64,000 bases of DNA from Acidobacteriaceae bacterium KBS 146 (GTDB lineage Bacteria > Acidobacteriota > Terriglobia > Terriglobales > Acidobacteriaceae): positions 3,224,001-3,288,000 of the forward strand of contig JHVA01000001.1 in assembly GCA_000688615.1 (NCBI GenBank), in the 5' to 3' direction. The notes beneath the pieces are model-generated. The model worked only from the letters and a program-made list of their open reading frames with translations. It did not search any database and was not told the origin of the DNA. The position numbers and the translations under genes were made by a program. Each line of letters opens with the position of its first letter. Position 1 is the first letter of the stretch. Shown piece by piece: positions 36,082 to 43,991 of this stretch.

Positions 36082-37689
36082 ATGGGAAAGAATCTGGCCA
36101 CTAAGACGGCTTTCATTATTGCGGTGCTTCTGGTCTTCTGCTACGGCATTGTGGGGATCCCACACGGTGGCCTTAAAGAATCGATCGCGCGGCGCATCAA
36201 CCTTGGCCTCGACCTTAAAGGCGGAATCCATCTGGTTCTTGAGGTCCACGTCAATGAGGCTGTCGCCTCGGCGGTCGACCGCGATGCGGTAAGGCTGCAG
36301 ACGGACCTGCAGACCGCGGGGATCCCTGGCGTCTCCGCCGGAAGAAGCGATGCGGCCCGGCCCCAGACTATCGTCGTCTCCGGCATCCCGTCGGGAAAGA
36401 TGGCTGATGCGCGCGGCGTCTTCAACGGGGTCAACTACAACATGTACGACGTCGCAACGACGGCGGACGGCGGTGTGACCCTGACCATGAAAGAGGCGTC
36501 GGTCCGGGATCTTGCCAACCGTACCGTCGAGACCTCGATCGAGACCATTCGGGAGCGTGTCGATAAGCTGGGTGTGACCGAGCCGGTCATCCAGAAGTAC
36601 GGCCTCGGCGACAACCAGATTCTGGTCGAGCTTCCCGGCCTCAGCGATCCCGGCCGTGTCGAAGAGATCATTCAATCGACCGCGAAGCTGGAGATTCACG
36701 CCGTTGCCGGTGGCCCTTTCGGCACCGAGCAGGAGGCACTGCAGACCACTGGAGGCATTGTTCCCGCGGATTCCGTACTGATGCATGGTTCCGTCTCTGC
36801 CGGAGCTCCCGATCAGATCTGGCTCCTGAAGCGGGTCAGCGAGGTTGAGGGAACCGATTTTCGCGACGCCCAGCCTTCGACGGACCAGAATGGCCGCCCG
36901 AACATTACCTTCACGCTGACGACGGAAGCCGGAGATCGCTTCTATAAGTACACCAGTGAACACAGTTCGACCAGCTCCTCGCCGGGTTCAATGGCGATTG
37001 TGCTGGACAACAAGGTGAAAGAGGTCGCCAGCATCAACTCGGCGATCCGCGACCGTGGCGAGATCGAGGGCGGATTTACCAAGCAGCAGGCCGCCGATCT
37101 TTCGCTGATGCTGCGCACTGGAGCGCTGCCGGCGACGATCTCGTTTCTCGAGACCCGTACCGTTGGACCGAGCCTCGGCGCCGCTTCCATCCGTCAGGGC
37201 GTCATTGCTGCCGTCGTGGGCCTGTTAGCTGTCATGGCCTTCATGCTGGTCTACTATCGCGGGTCAGGCATCAATGCCTGCCTGGCGCTGATTCTGAACC
37301 TGGTCATTCTTCTTGGCTTCATGGGATTTGCCGGGTCGGTGTTGACCCTGCCGGGAATCGCCGGTGTGATTCTGACCATCGGTATGGGCGTCGATTCGAA
37401 CGTGCTGATCTTCGAGAGAATTCGCGAAGAGATGCGGGCGGGCAAATCCGCAGCCATGGCCGTGCAGCAGGGATTCGCGCACGCCTGGATCACGATTATC
37501 GATACCCACGTGACGACCATCGTCTCGGCATTGATTCTGTTCCTGTTCGGAACCGGGCCGGTGCGAGGGTTTGCCGTCACGCTGGCCTTCGGTCTTCTGG
37601 CCAACCTGTTTACCGCGGTCTTCGTCTCGCGCGTGATCTTCGACGCGCACCTGAAGAACAGGGAGCGCGGCGTAGCCATTTCGATCTAG
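36082..37689 (+). CDS. secD: Protein translocase subunit SecD
   Basis: 535 residues. Uses the proton-motive force with SecF to pull secretory proteins across the inner membrane. Visible: first helix (FIIAVLLVFCYGIVGIP), the D1 motif NLGLDLKGGIHLVLEV near 40-55, the P1 head (ETSIETIRERVDKLGVTEPV, then NQILVELPGL), and the second membrane block beginning RTVGPSLGAASIRQGVIAAV, with GIAGVILTIGMGVDSNVLIF, then ERIREE, carrying the conserved Asp/Asn residues, and DTHVTTIVSALILFLFGTGP. Starts 81 bases after yajC; secF follows after 55 bases. Confidence 0.97.
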   Translation: MGKNLATKTAFIIAVLLVFCYGIVGIPHGGLKESIARRINLGLDLKGGIHLVLEVHVNEAVASAVDRDAVRLQTDLQTAGIPGVSAGRSDAARPQTIVVSGIPSGKMADARGVFNGVNYNMYDVATTADGGVTLTMKEASVRDLANRTVETSIETIRERVDKLGVTEPVIQKYGLGDNQILVELPGLSDPGRVEEIIQSTAKLEIHAVAGGPFGTEQEALQTTGGIVPADSVLMHGSVSAGAPDQIWLLKRVSEVEGTDFRDAQPSTDQNGRPNITFTLTTEAGDRFYKYTSEHSSTSSSPGSMAIVLDNKVKEVASINSAIRDRGEIEGGFTKQQAADLSLMLRTGALPATISFLETRTVGPSLGAASIRQGVIAAVVGLLAVMAFMLVYYRGSGINACLALILNLVILLGFMGFAGSVLTLPGIAGVILTIGMGVDSNVLIFERIREEMRAGKSAAMAVQQGFAHAWITIIDTHVTTIVSALILFLFGTGPVRGFAVTLAFGLLANLFTAVFVSRVIFDAHLKNRERGVAISI

Positions 37690-37744
37690 CCTGGTTTTTT
37701 TGAGATTGCGGGGCCATGGAGCCGCCGCCCGAGGATGTAAGAGC

Positions 37745-38707
37745 GTGGAATTATTTCGTAGTACCAACATCGACTGGCTGGGGAAGAAGTGGTACTTCCT
37801 CGGGTTTTCTCTGATCTTCTCCGTCGCCGGAGTGCTGAGCATGCTGTTCTGGCACGGCATCCCGAAGGGCGTTGACTTTACCGGCGGAACCCAGATTCGC
37901 GTAGCTTTCGACCAGGCTCCGAACGAAGATCATATCCGGCAGGCGATGAACAAAGCCGGTGTTCATGATGCGCGCATCCAGCGCGTCAGCGACCCCAGCG
38001 GCCACGCAGCCAATAAGGTGATCATCGCGCTTCCCATCTCGTCGGCGACCGACCAGGCTCACGACGCGGGAAGGCAGGCGGTCGAGAGTGCCCTTGCCAC
38101 GAACTACCATGATTCGAAGGCAACCGTGGAACAGGTCGAGATCGTTGGCCCCACTGCCGGCAAGCAGTTGCAGAATCAGGCGTTGCTGGCGACGCTCTAT
38201 TCGTTGATCGGCATGCTGATTTATCTCTGGTTCCGGTTTGAGCTGATCTACGGCGTGGCAGCTGTTGTGGCCGTCTTCCACGATACCCTGATCACGGTCG
38301 GTGCCTTCAGTCTGACGAACCAGGAGATCACCCTGACGGTGATCGCGGCGATCCTGACCCTGATCGGCTACTCGATGAACGACACCATCGTGATCTTCGA
38401 TCGTATCCGCGAAAATCTTGCGGCGTCGCGCCGCGAGGCGCTGGCCGATGTGGTGAACCGGTCAATCAATCAGACCCTTAGCCGAACCGTCCTGACCTCG
38501 GGCCTGACCTTCCTCACCGTCCTCAGCCTTTATCTGTTCGGAGGCGAGGTACTGCATGGGTTCTCGTTTGCGCTCGTCGTGGGCATCCTGATCGGAACCT
38601 ACTCGTCGATTGCCGTAGCAGCCCCGATGCTGGTGGCCTACCAGGAGTGGCGGACCAAGCGAGGCAAGGCCGCGACGCTGCCTGCCGGGAAGCGCGTAAA
38701 GGCCTGA
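37745..38707 (+). CDS. secF: Protein translocase subunit SecF
   Basis: 320 residues from the GTG at 37745 (GAGGA upstream); the longer TTG start at 37700 reads unconserved sequence. Motifs: KKWYFLGFSLIFSVAGVLSM (helix 1), KGVDFTGGTQIRVAF (D1), VGPTAGKQLQNQALLATLYS, YGVAAVVAVFHDTLITVGAF, and LIGYSMNDTIVIFDRIRENL (D4-D5 region with the conserved Asp). Six helices. Works with SecD and YajC from the same operon. Confidence 0.97.
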   Translation: MELFRSTNIDWLGKKWYFLGFSLIFSVAGVLSMLFWHGIPKGVDFTGGTQIRVAFDQAPNEDHIRQAMNKAGVHDARIQRVSDPSGHAANKVIIALPISSATDQAHDAGRQAVESALATNYHDSKATVEQVEIVGPTAGKQLQNQALLATLYSLIGMLIYLWFRFELIYGVAAVVAVFHDTLITVGAFSLTNQEITLTVIAAILTLIGYSMNDTIVIFDRIRENLAASRREALADVVNRSINQTLSRTVLTSGLTFLTVLSLYLFGGEVLHGFSFALVVGILIGTYSSIAVAAPMLVAYQEWRTKRGKAATLPAGKRVKA

Positions 38708-38811
38708 AAAAGAGTCGATCCAAATTATTTTGTAAGATTCTCCGGAATTCGGGAACAAACAGAAAAGCCGTGGTGTCTATAGTCAAATAGCTCTTCTCCG
38801 CGAGGCTGGAT

Positions 38812-39543
38812 ATGTTTGAAGATTCATTGATGGAGTCCGGCGGCAAGATCAAGACAAAGTCCAAGTATTGGATGATTGGCACCTTCCTCTTCAATGGTGC
38901 GATCCTTGGAACCCTGATTCTGATCCCGCTGCTGTATCCTGAGGCTCTGCCGAAGACGGCGATGACCGCCATGCTTTCGGCGCCGCCACCACCCCCGCCG
39001 CCACCACCTCCGCCGCCACCGGCGCAGGTGGTCAAGCCGATCAAGATGGTGTCTGAGATCGATCAGGGTCTGCACGCTCCGACCAAGATTCCTAAAGATA
39101 TCAAGATGTTAAAAGAAGAGGCTGCGCCTCCGCCGCAGATGGCCGGTGTCGCGGGTATGAGCGGCATGGGATCGGGCTCTGGCGTTCCTGGTGGCGTAAT
39201 GGGCGGCATTGGAAATGCGCCCGCTCCCACCGTAAAGGTTGAGAAGCCGAAGGGACCGGTCCGCGTATCCAGCGGTGTGGTCGCCGGTATGGCCATCTCT
39301 CAGCCCAAGCCGATCTATCCCCCGATTGCGAAGGCTGCGCATGTCTCCGGTGCCGTTGTACTGCACGCGCTGATCTCCAAGGGGGGAACCATCCAGAATC
39401 TTCAGGTTGTCAGTGGTCCTGAAATGCTGCGCGCCGCCGCTCTCGACGCTGTGCGCAACTGGAGATATAAGCCCTACGTTCTGAACGGGGAGGCAACCGA
39501 AGTCGAGACCACCATTACGGTCAACTTCAACTTCGGCGGTTAG
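38812..39543 (+). CDS. tonB: Energy transducer TonB
   Basis: 243 residues. A cytoplasmic start, one membrane helix (WMIGTFLFNGAILGTLILIP near 20-40), then an uninterrupted run of 13 prolines (58-70), a Gly/Met-rich linker, and the TonB C-terminal domain (ISQPKPIYPPIAKAAHVSGA, VVLHALISKGGTIQNLQVVS, AALDAVRNWRYKPYVLNGEA, VETTITVNFNF). Transmits proton-motive force to TonB-dependent receptors such as the one at 13532. Begins 104 bases after secF, followed by exbB and two exbD genes. Confidence 0.95.
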   Translation: MFEDSLMESGGKIKTKSKYWMIGTFLFNGAILGTLILIPLLYPEALPKTAMTAMLSAPPPPPPPPPPPPPAQVVKPIKMVSEIDQGLHAPTKIPKDIKMLKEEAAPPPQMAGVAGMSGMGSGSGVPGGVMGGIGNAPAPTVKVEKPKGPVRVSSGVVAGMAISQPKPIYPPIAKAAHVSGAVVLHALISKGGTIQNLQVVSGPEMLRAAALDAVRNWRYKPYVLNGEATEVETTITVNFNFGG

Positions 39544-39675
39544 CTCTTTCAAGCGGGTCGCCAGCAGCAGCGACGGCCCGACCCGACAACATTTACTCGC
39601 AAGCACCTCACTCGTTTGGGGAGTTTCCGAATCTGAAATACGAAGCTTAGAGTTTCCAATCAGGAGGAATATTCT

Positions 39676-40416
39676 GTGATTCTCGCTCATCTCGCAAACA
39701 TGGCTCACGTCCCCACCTCGCTCGCAATGTTTTTCCAGGAGGCCCAGGTAGGATTTAGCCCCCTGCAGCTCTGGGGCAACATGGGTAATCTGGCCCGCGC
39801 GGTCGTTATCATTCTCTTCATTATGTCGATCTGGTCGCTGGCCGTGATCATTGACCGTGCGCTTTACTTCTCGGCTGCCCGCAAGCAGTCCCGCGAGTTT
39901 GCTCCGAAGGTTGCCGGTGCTTTGAAGGATGGGCGTCTGGACGAAGCGATCAAGGTCGCTGACCGTTCCAAGAAGTCGCACCTCGCCGAGGTTGTTACGG
40001 CTGGCCTGCAGGAGTTCCGCAGCTTCGGTTCCGGCGGCGCCATCACCGAGGAGCAGATCGAGAGCTCCAAGCGTGCGCTCGAGCGCTCTGAGGCGATCGT
40101 TCATGCCAAGCTGAAGCGCGGTCTTGGCGGCCTGGCCACCATCGGTTCCACCGCACCGTTTATCGGCCTGTTCGGAACTGTCGTCGGTATCTTGAACGCC
40201 TTCCAGCAGATCGCCACCCAGAAGACTTCCGGTATCGGCGCAGTCGCCGGCGGTATCTCTGAGGCTCTCGTAACAACCGCGTTCGGCCTTCTGGTCGCGA
40301 TCCCGGCCGTTATGACCTTCAACTACTTTACCGGTAAGGTTGAGGCCTTCGACGTGGAGATGGACAACAGCTCCTCCGAGCTGGTGGACTACTTCATCAA
40401 GCAGAGCCACCGGTAA
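39676..40416 (+). CDS. exbB: ExbB/TolQ/MotA family proton channel protein
   Basis: 246 residues from the GTG at 39676 with AGGAGG 8 bases upstream. First helix NLARAVVIILFIMSIWSLAV near 36-55, a cytoplasmic domain with AAGLQEF-like helices (VVTAGLQEFRSFGSGGAITE), and the conserved C-terminal pair LGGLATIGSTAPFIGLFGTV and SEALVTTAFGLLVAIPAVMT lining the proton path. Forms the inner-membrane motor with the two ExbD proteins and TonB from the same gene cluster. Confidence 0.95.
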   Translation: MILAHLANMAHVPTSLAMFFQEAQVGFSPLQLWGNMGNLARAVVIILFIMSIWSLAVIIDRALYFSAARKQSREFAPKVAGALKDGRLDEAIKVADRSKKSHLAEVVTAGLQEFRSFGSGGAITEEQIESSKRALERSEAIVHAKLKRGLGGLATIGSTAPFIGLFGTVVGILNAFQQIATQKTSGIGAVAGGISEALVTTAFGLLVAIPAVMTFNYFTGKVEAFDVEMDNSSSELVDYFIKQSHR

Positions 40417-40424
40417 ATTCCGGG

Positions 40425-40520
40425 CTCCCCCTTGGGGGAGTGAAGCACGAAATATCCTGCGAGAATGACAGCTCGTCGCCTCCGGAGTTCGGCAAACGCC
40501 GGGTTCCGGAGGGGGCGAGG
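40425..40520 (+). other. Two strong hairpins between exbB and exbD
   Basis: Hairpin 1: CTCCCCC/GGGGGAG at 40425-40440. Hairpin 2: arms 40475-40493 and 40498-40520, with CTCCGGA/TCCGGAG and GGC/GCC parts around the loop AAAC. Neither is followed by a T run, so they are not plain terminators. They may tune the ratio of exbB to exbD message. Confidence 0.45.
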
Positions 40521-40585
40521 CGAGAGTCAGCTGAGCAGGTCGATCGCAGGAACAGATACGGCGAATCCGGACGGAGTATAGATAT

Positions 40586-41032
40586 ATGGCGATGGCAACG
40601 AGGAACGAAGGGAGCAAGGTCAACTCCAACATCAACGTGACCCCGATGGTGGACGTGATGCTGGTGCTGTTGATCATCTTCATGGTCATCACTCCCATGC
40701 TCAACAACAAGGTCAACGTCGACCTGCCGAAGACTGACTCGGCTACGGTGATGGAAGATGCAAACAAGGAAGACGCGGTGACAATTGCCGTGACTCGCGA
40801 CGGACGTACCTTCCTTGGAGGCGACCAGGTCACTCTCGACGATCTTGGACCGAAGATCTCGGCTAAGCTCGAGAACAAGACCAACAAACAGGTTTATATG
40901 CGCGCCGATGCCCGTGCGAACTACGGCAAGGTCATGGATGCTGTTGATGGAATCCGTGCGGCCGGTGTCAGCCAGTTGGGACTGCTGACGGAGAAGCGCG
41001 AAGAACCCGAGAACGTAACCACGAAGAAGTAG
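40586..41032 (+). CDS. exbD: ExbD/TolR family protein (first copy)
   Basis: 148 residues. Short cytoplasmic N-terminus (NSNINVTPMVDVMLVLLIIF) with the membrane-embedded catalytic Asp in the TPMVDVMLVLLIIF motif, then a periplasmic domain (NKVNVDLPKTDSATVM, VTIAVTRDGRTFLGG, VYMRADARANYGKVMDAVDG). A second ATG two codons later is possible. Partners ExbB at 39676; an ExbD paralogue follows after 53 bases. Confidence 0.93.
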   Translation: MAMATRNEGSKVNSNINVTPMVDVMLVLLIIFMVITPMLNNKVNVDLPKTDSATVMEDANKEDAVTIAVTRDGRTFLGGDQVTLDDLGPKISAKLENKTNKQVYMRADARANYGKVMDAVDGIRAAGVSQLGLLTEKREEPENVTTKK

Positions 41033-41085
41033 GACGCTGATAGCCCCTGGCGGGGACGGCGAAGAGGCGTTGAGGAGAGTTTGCT

Positions 41086-41520
41086 ATGGGAATGAGTGGT
41101 GGAAGTTCAGGCGGAGCAGTATCCGAGATCAACGTTACGCCGTTGATCGATGTGCTGCTGGTGCTTCTGATCATCTTCATGGTGATCGTGCCGGTAACCC
41201 CGAAGGGTCTGGATACGCTGGTGCCGCAGCCTCCCAAGAATAAGACGCAGGACCAGCCGAACGATCGCACGATCGTGGTGCAGGTGCTCTCGAACGGAGC
41301 CGGCGCTCCTTCGTACAAGATCAACGACACCTCCTTTAACAAGCAGGACATCGAGCCCAAGCTGGTGGAGATCTTCTCCGCCCGGCAGGAGAAGGTCATG
41401 TTTGTCAAAGGCGATAAGGACCTCGACTTCAGCAAGGTCGCAGAGGTGATTGACTTTGGTCATCAGGCCGGGGTGGATAACATCGGCCTGATCACTCCTC
41501 GTGTTGAAGCAGGACAATAA
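41086..41520 (+). CDS. ExbD/TolR family protein (second copy)
   Basis: 144 residues, ATG with GAGGAG upstream. Same plan as the first copy: EINVTPLIDVLLVLLIIFMV with the proton-carrying Asp, then a periplasmic domain with VLSNGAGAPSYKINDTSFN and MFVKGDKDLDFSKVAEVIDF. The two copies differ clearly after the helix, so they are old paralogues. Paired ExbD copies are common in acidobacterial and myxobacterial TonB clusters. Confidence 0.93.
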   Translation: MGMSGGSSGGAVSEINVTPLIDVLLVLLIIFMVIVPVTPKGLDTLVPQPPKNKTQDQPNDRTIVVQVLSNGAGAPSYKINDTSFNKQDIEPKLVEIFSARQEKVMFVKGDKDLDFSKVAEVIDFGHQAGVDNIGLITPRVEAGQ

Positions 41521-41551
41521 CTAGTCAGGTCTCGCACCAGAGGTTTGCTTC

Positions 41552-41592
41552 GGGCGGTCCGGCTATGAAAGCGGCCGCCCGATTCATTTGCA
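41552..41592 (+). terminator. Possible weak terminator after exbD
   Basis: GGGCGG/CCGCCC and CGGC/GC-rich inner pairing with loop TATGAAA, followed by the T-containing GATTCATTTGCATTT. The rest of the 41521-41824 interval contains no recognisable element apart from the ribosome-binding site of the next gene. Confidence 0.4.
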
Positions 41593-41824
41593 TTTGAGAC
41601 AACGTTCTATCAGGAATCCGAATCGTTTTGAATGGCCCTGTGCGGAGTTTGCCCTTCAGACGGTTTTTGAAATAGAAAGTACCAAGAATCGCAAGGAATA
41701 GGACATCCGCCACTGGTCACAGGAAGCGGTATACCATACAATCAACCGGCAAGCATAAATTTTGCTTTTGCTGAATTGCCGTCCACAGACAATAGGCGCC
41801 CATTTGAAGGAGATATCACGTCCC

Positions 41825-42646
41825 ATGAAATTGACCGCACGGATCCCGGTTACGGCCGCTCTACTGGCGCTGATGCTTAGTTCTGTAACCGGGTGCAACC
41901 GCCTGAAGGCGCGTGACCAGCTCACCAAGGGCGTGCAGGCGTTCAAGAACGCACGCTATGAGGAAGCGGTCAACCACTTTCAGAACGCAATTGAGCTGGA
42001 CCCGAACTACGACCAGGCTAAGCTCTACCTCGCGACTGCGTACTCGTACCAGGTCGTGCCGAACCTGGATACACCAGAGAACCTCGCGCTGGCACAGAAG
42101 GCAATGTCCGGCTTTCAAGCCGTACTGGCAAAGGATCCTAACGACGTAGGTGCACTCAAACAGATCGCTTCGATCAACTTCAACACAAAGAAGTTCGAAG
42201 AGGCCAAGGAATACCAGAAGAAGGTAATCGCTCTGGCTCCGAACGACGCTGAGGCTCACTATACGGTCGGCGTGGTGGATTGGATTCAAGCCTATAAGAA
42301 TGCGCAAACGGTGCTTTCGTCCGAGGGCATGACCGACGATGGAAACGGCAACGTCAAGAAGAGCAAAGCCGCCTGCCAGAAGCTGCAGGAGCAGAACACC
42401 CCTCTGATCGACGAGTCGCTGCAGTACCTGCAGAAAGCTGTCGAGCTGAATGCGACCTACGACGATGCCATGCAGTATCTGAACCTGTCCTATCGCCGCA
42501 AGGCAGACATTGAGTGCGGAAACGATGCTGCCCGCAAGGATGATCTAGCCAAGGCTGATGAGTGGGCGCAGAAGGCAATGGGAGCCCGCAAAGAGAACGA
42601 GAAGAAGAAGGAAGAGAAGACTCAGGGTGGAGTCACAATGCAGTAG
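41825..42646 (+). CDS. TPR-repeat lipoprotein
   Basis: 273 residues from the ATG at 41825 (AAGGAG 12 bases upstream). The leader TARIPVTAALLALMLSSVTGC ends in a lipobox (SVTGC) so the mature protein starts at a lipidated Cys. Three or four TPR units: NARYEEAVNHFQNAIELDPN, YDQAKLYLATAYSYQVV, EEAKEYQKKVIALAPNDAEA, SLQYLQKAVELNATYDDAMQ. Ends in a Lys/Glu tail. Related TPR lipoproteins often follow ExbD genes in acidobacteria, suggesting a structural role near the TonB complex; that is inference. Confidence 0.85.
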   Translation: MKLTARIPVTAALLALMLSSVTGCNRLKARDQLTKGVQAFKNARYEEAVNHFQNAIELDPNYDQAKLYLATAYSYQVVPNLDTPENLALAQKAMSGFQAVLAKDPNDVGALKQIASINFNTKKFEEAKEYQKKVIALAPNDAEAHYTVGVVDWIQAYKNAQTVLSSEGMTDDGNGNVKKSKAACQKLQEQNTPLIDESLQYLQKAVELNATYDDAMQYLNLSYRRKADIECGNDAARKDDLAKADEWAQKAMGARKENEKKKEEKTQGGVTMQ

Positions 42647-42668
42647 CTTCCAGACTCTCGATGTACAA

Positions 42669-42701
42669 AAGAGCCTCCCAGACCGGGAGGCTCTTCTTTT
42701 T
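42669..42701 (+). terminator. Strong intrinsic terminator
   Basis: Perfect 11-bp stem AAGAGCCTCCC / GGGAGGCTCTT with loop AGACC followed by CTTTTT, 22 bases after the TPR lipoprotein stop. Marks the end of the tonB cluster transcript. Confidence 0.92.
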
Positions 42702-42727
42702 GTTCAGCTGAACTTCCGTCAGCAGCC

Positions 42728-43969
42728 ATGCGTATTCTCCAGCGAATGAAATTCTTTCTAATCCTGTTTTTATGCGCGACGGCGGGGAGATACGCAGCTT
42801 CCCAGGACCTGGTAATCGAAGACGCAAAGGTATACGTGTCACCGGACGCAGCTCCGCTGACCGGGGCGACGGTTGTGGTGCGTCAGGGAAAGATCGCGGA
42901 GCTGACCACTCATCCTGTAAAGGTGAAAGGTGCGACCGTTCTTCCATGCAAGGGCTGCGTTGTTTGCGCTGGCTTCTGGAACACGCATGTTCACTTTATG
43001 GAGCCAAAGTGGTACGACGCGGCCCATGCCCCCGCTGACAAGCTGGAAGAGCAGCTGCAGGCGATGCTGACCCGCGCGGGATTTACGTCTGTCGTCGACA
43101 CGGCCTCGGACCCCGCAAATACAGTAGCGCTGCGAAAGCGTGTGGAGAGCGGCGAGGTGCCCGGACCCCACATCTACACGGCCGGCTGGCCCCTCTTTCC
43201 GGCGCATGCCTTGCCCTTCTATCTGGACGATCTTCCACCAGAGTTCCGTGCACAGTTGGGACAGCCTGAAGACGAGGCTCAGGTGGATGCGCTGATTGAG
43301 CGAAACCGCGCTCTCGGTACCGATGTGGTGAAGCTCTTTACGGGTTCCTATATCAAGCGCGGCAAGGTAGCGCCCATGTCCCTTACCCTTGCCCGCAGAG
43401 CGGTCGAAGACGCGCATCGCAATGGGCGGATCGTCTTCGCGCATCCGTCGAACGCTGAAGGCATTCAAATAGCGATCGACAGTGGCGTAGATGTGCTGGC
43501 GCACGCTCCGGACACCGTGAAAGGAGTCGACGACTCTCTGCTGAAGCGGGCTGTAGAGCATCGCATGACGATGGTCCCGACGCTGAAGCTCTTCTCCGGC
43601 ACCGACAATATCGTGGAGATTCGCGCGATTGTGAAGCGCTTCCACGATATGGGCGGAGCGTTGATGTTCGGCACCGACACGGGCTATCTCACGGACTACG
43701 ATTACACCGAAGAGTTTCGGCAGCTCCACCAGGTTGGCCTCTCCGATCGGGATGTGCTCGCGATGCTGACGACAGTACCGTCGCGCAGGCTTGGTGTCGG
43801 CGCGCAAAAGGGTACGGTGACAAAAGGACTAGCTGCTGACCTCACAGTGCTCTCCACAGATCCCGATTCCGGAGATCCGATCGCATTCACGCAGGTTCTC
43901 TACACCATCGCAGGAGGACGAGTCATCTACCGGCGCGCTGGCGCTGCGCAGACAGGCGCGTTGCGATAA
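42728..43969 (+). CDS. Secreted amidohydrolase family protein
   Basis: 413 residues with a signal sequence (FFLILFLCATAGRYAAS); an ATG six codons in is an alternative start. Metal-dependent hydrolase: NTHVHFMEPKWYD (first His pair) near 85, TDVVKLFTGSYIKRG with the bridging Lys near 195, RIVFAHPSNAEG and VLAHAPDTV (two further His), and MFGTDTGYLTDY (final Asp). The C-terminus (LGAQKGTVTKGLAADLTVLS-like) returns to the small composite beta domain. The family includes imidazolonepropionase-like enzymes and prolidases; substrate unknown. Confidence 0.88.
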   Translation: MRILQRMKFFLILFLCATAGRYAASQDLVIEDAKVYVSPDAAPLTGATVVVRQGKIAELTTHPVKVKGATVLPCKGCVVCAGFWNTHVHFMEPKWYDAAHAPADKLEEQLQAMLTRAGFTSVVDTASDPANTVALRKRVESGEVPGPHIYTAGWPLFPAHALPFYLDDLPPEFRAQLGQPEDEAQVDALIERNRALGTDVVKLFTGSYIKRGKVAPMSLTLARRAVEDAHRNGRIVFAHPSNAEGIQIAIDSGVDVLAHAPDTVKGVDDSLLKRAVEHRMTMVPTLKLFSGTDNIVEIRAIVKRFHDMGGALMFGTDTGYLTDYDYTEEFRQLHQVGLSDRDVLAMLTTVPSRRLGVGAQKGTVTKGLAADLTVLSTDPDSGDPIAFTQVLYTIAGGRVIYRRAGAAQTGALR

Positions 43970-43991
43970 AATTCCGGCCTGTGGGGCCTGA

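Noticed and set aside
35758-36963. 401-codon minus-strand open frame
   Set aside because: Antisense to yajC and secD; no recognisable protein.
38976-39025. Repetitive CCGCCACC-like tract that could be mistaken for a repeat array
   Set aside because: It encodes the polyproline run of TonB; no spacers or CRISPR structure.
39109-40887. 592-codon minus-strand open frame
   Set aside because: Antisense to tonB, exbB and exbD; composition is that of a shadow frame.
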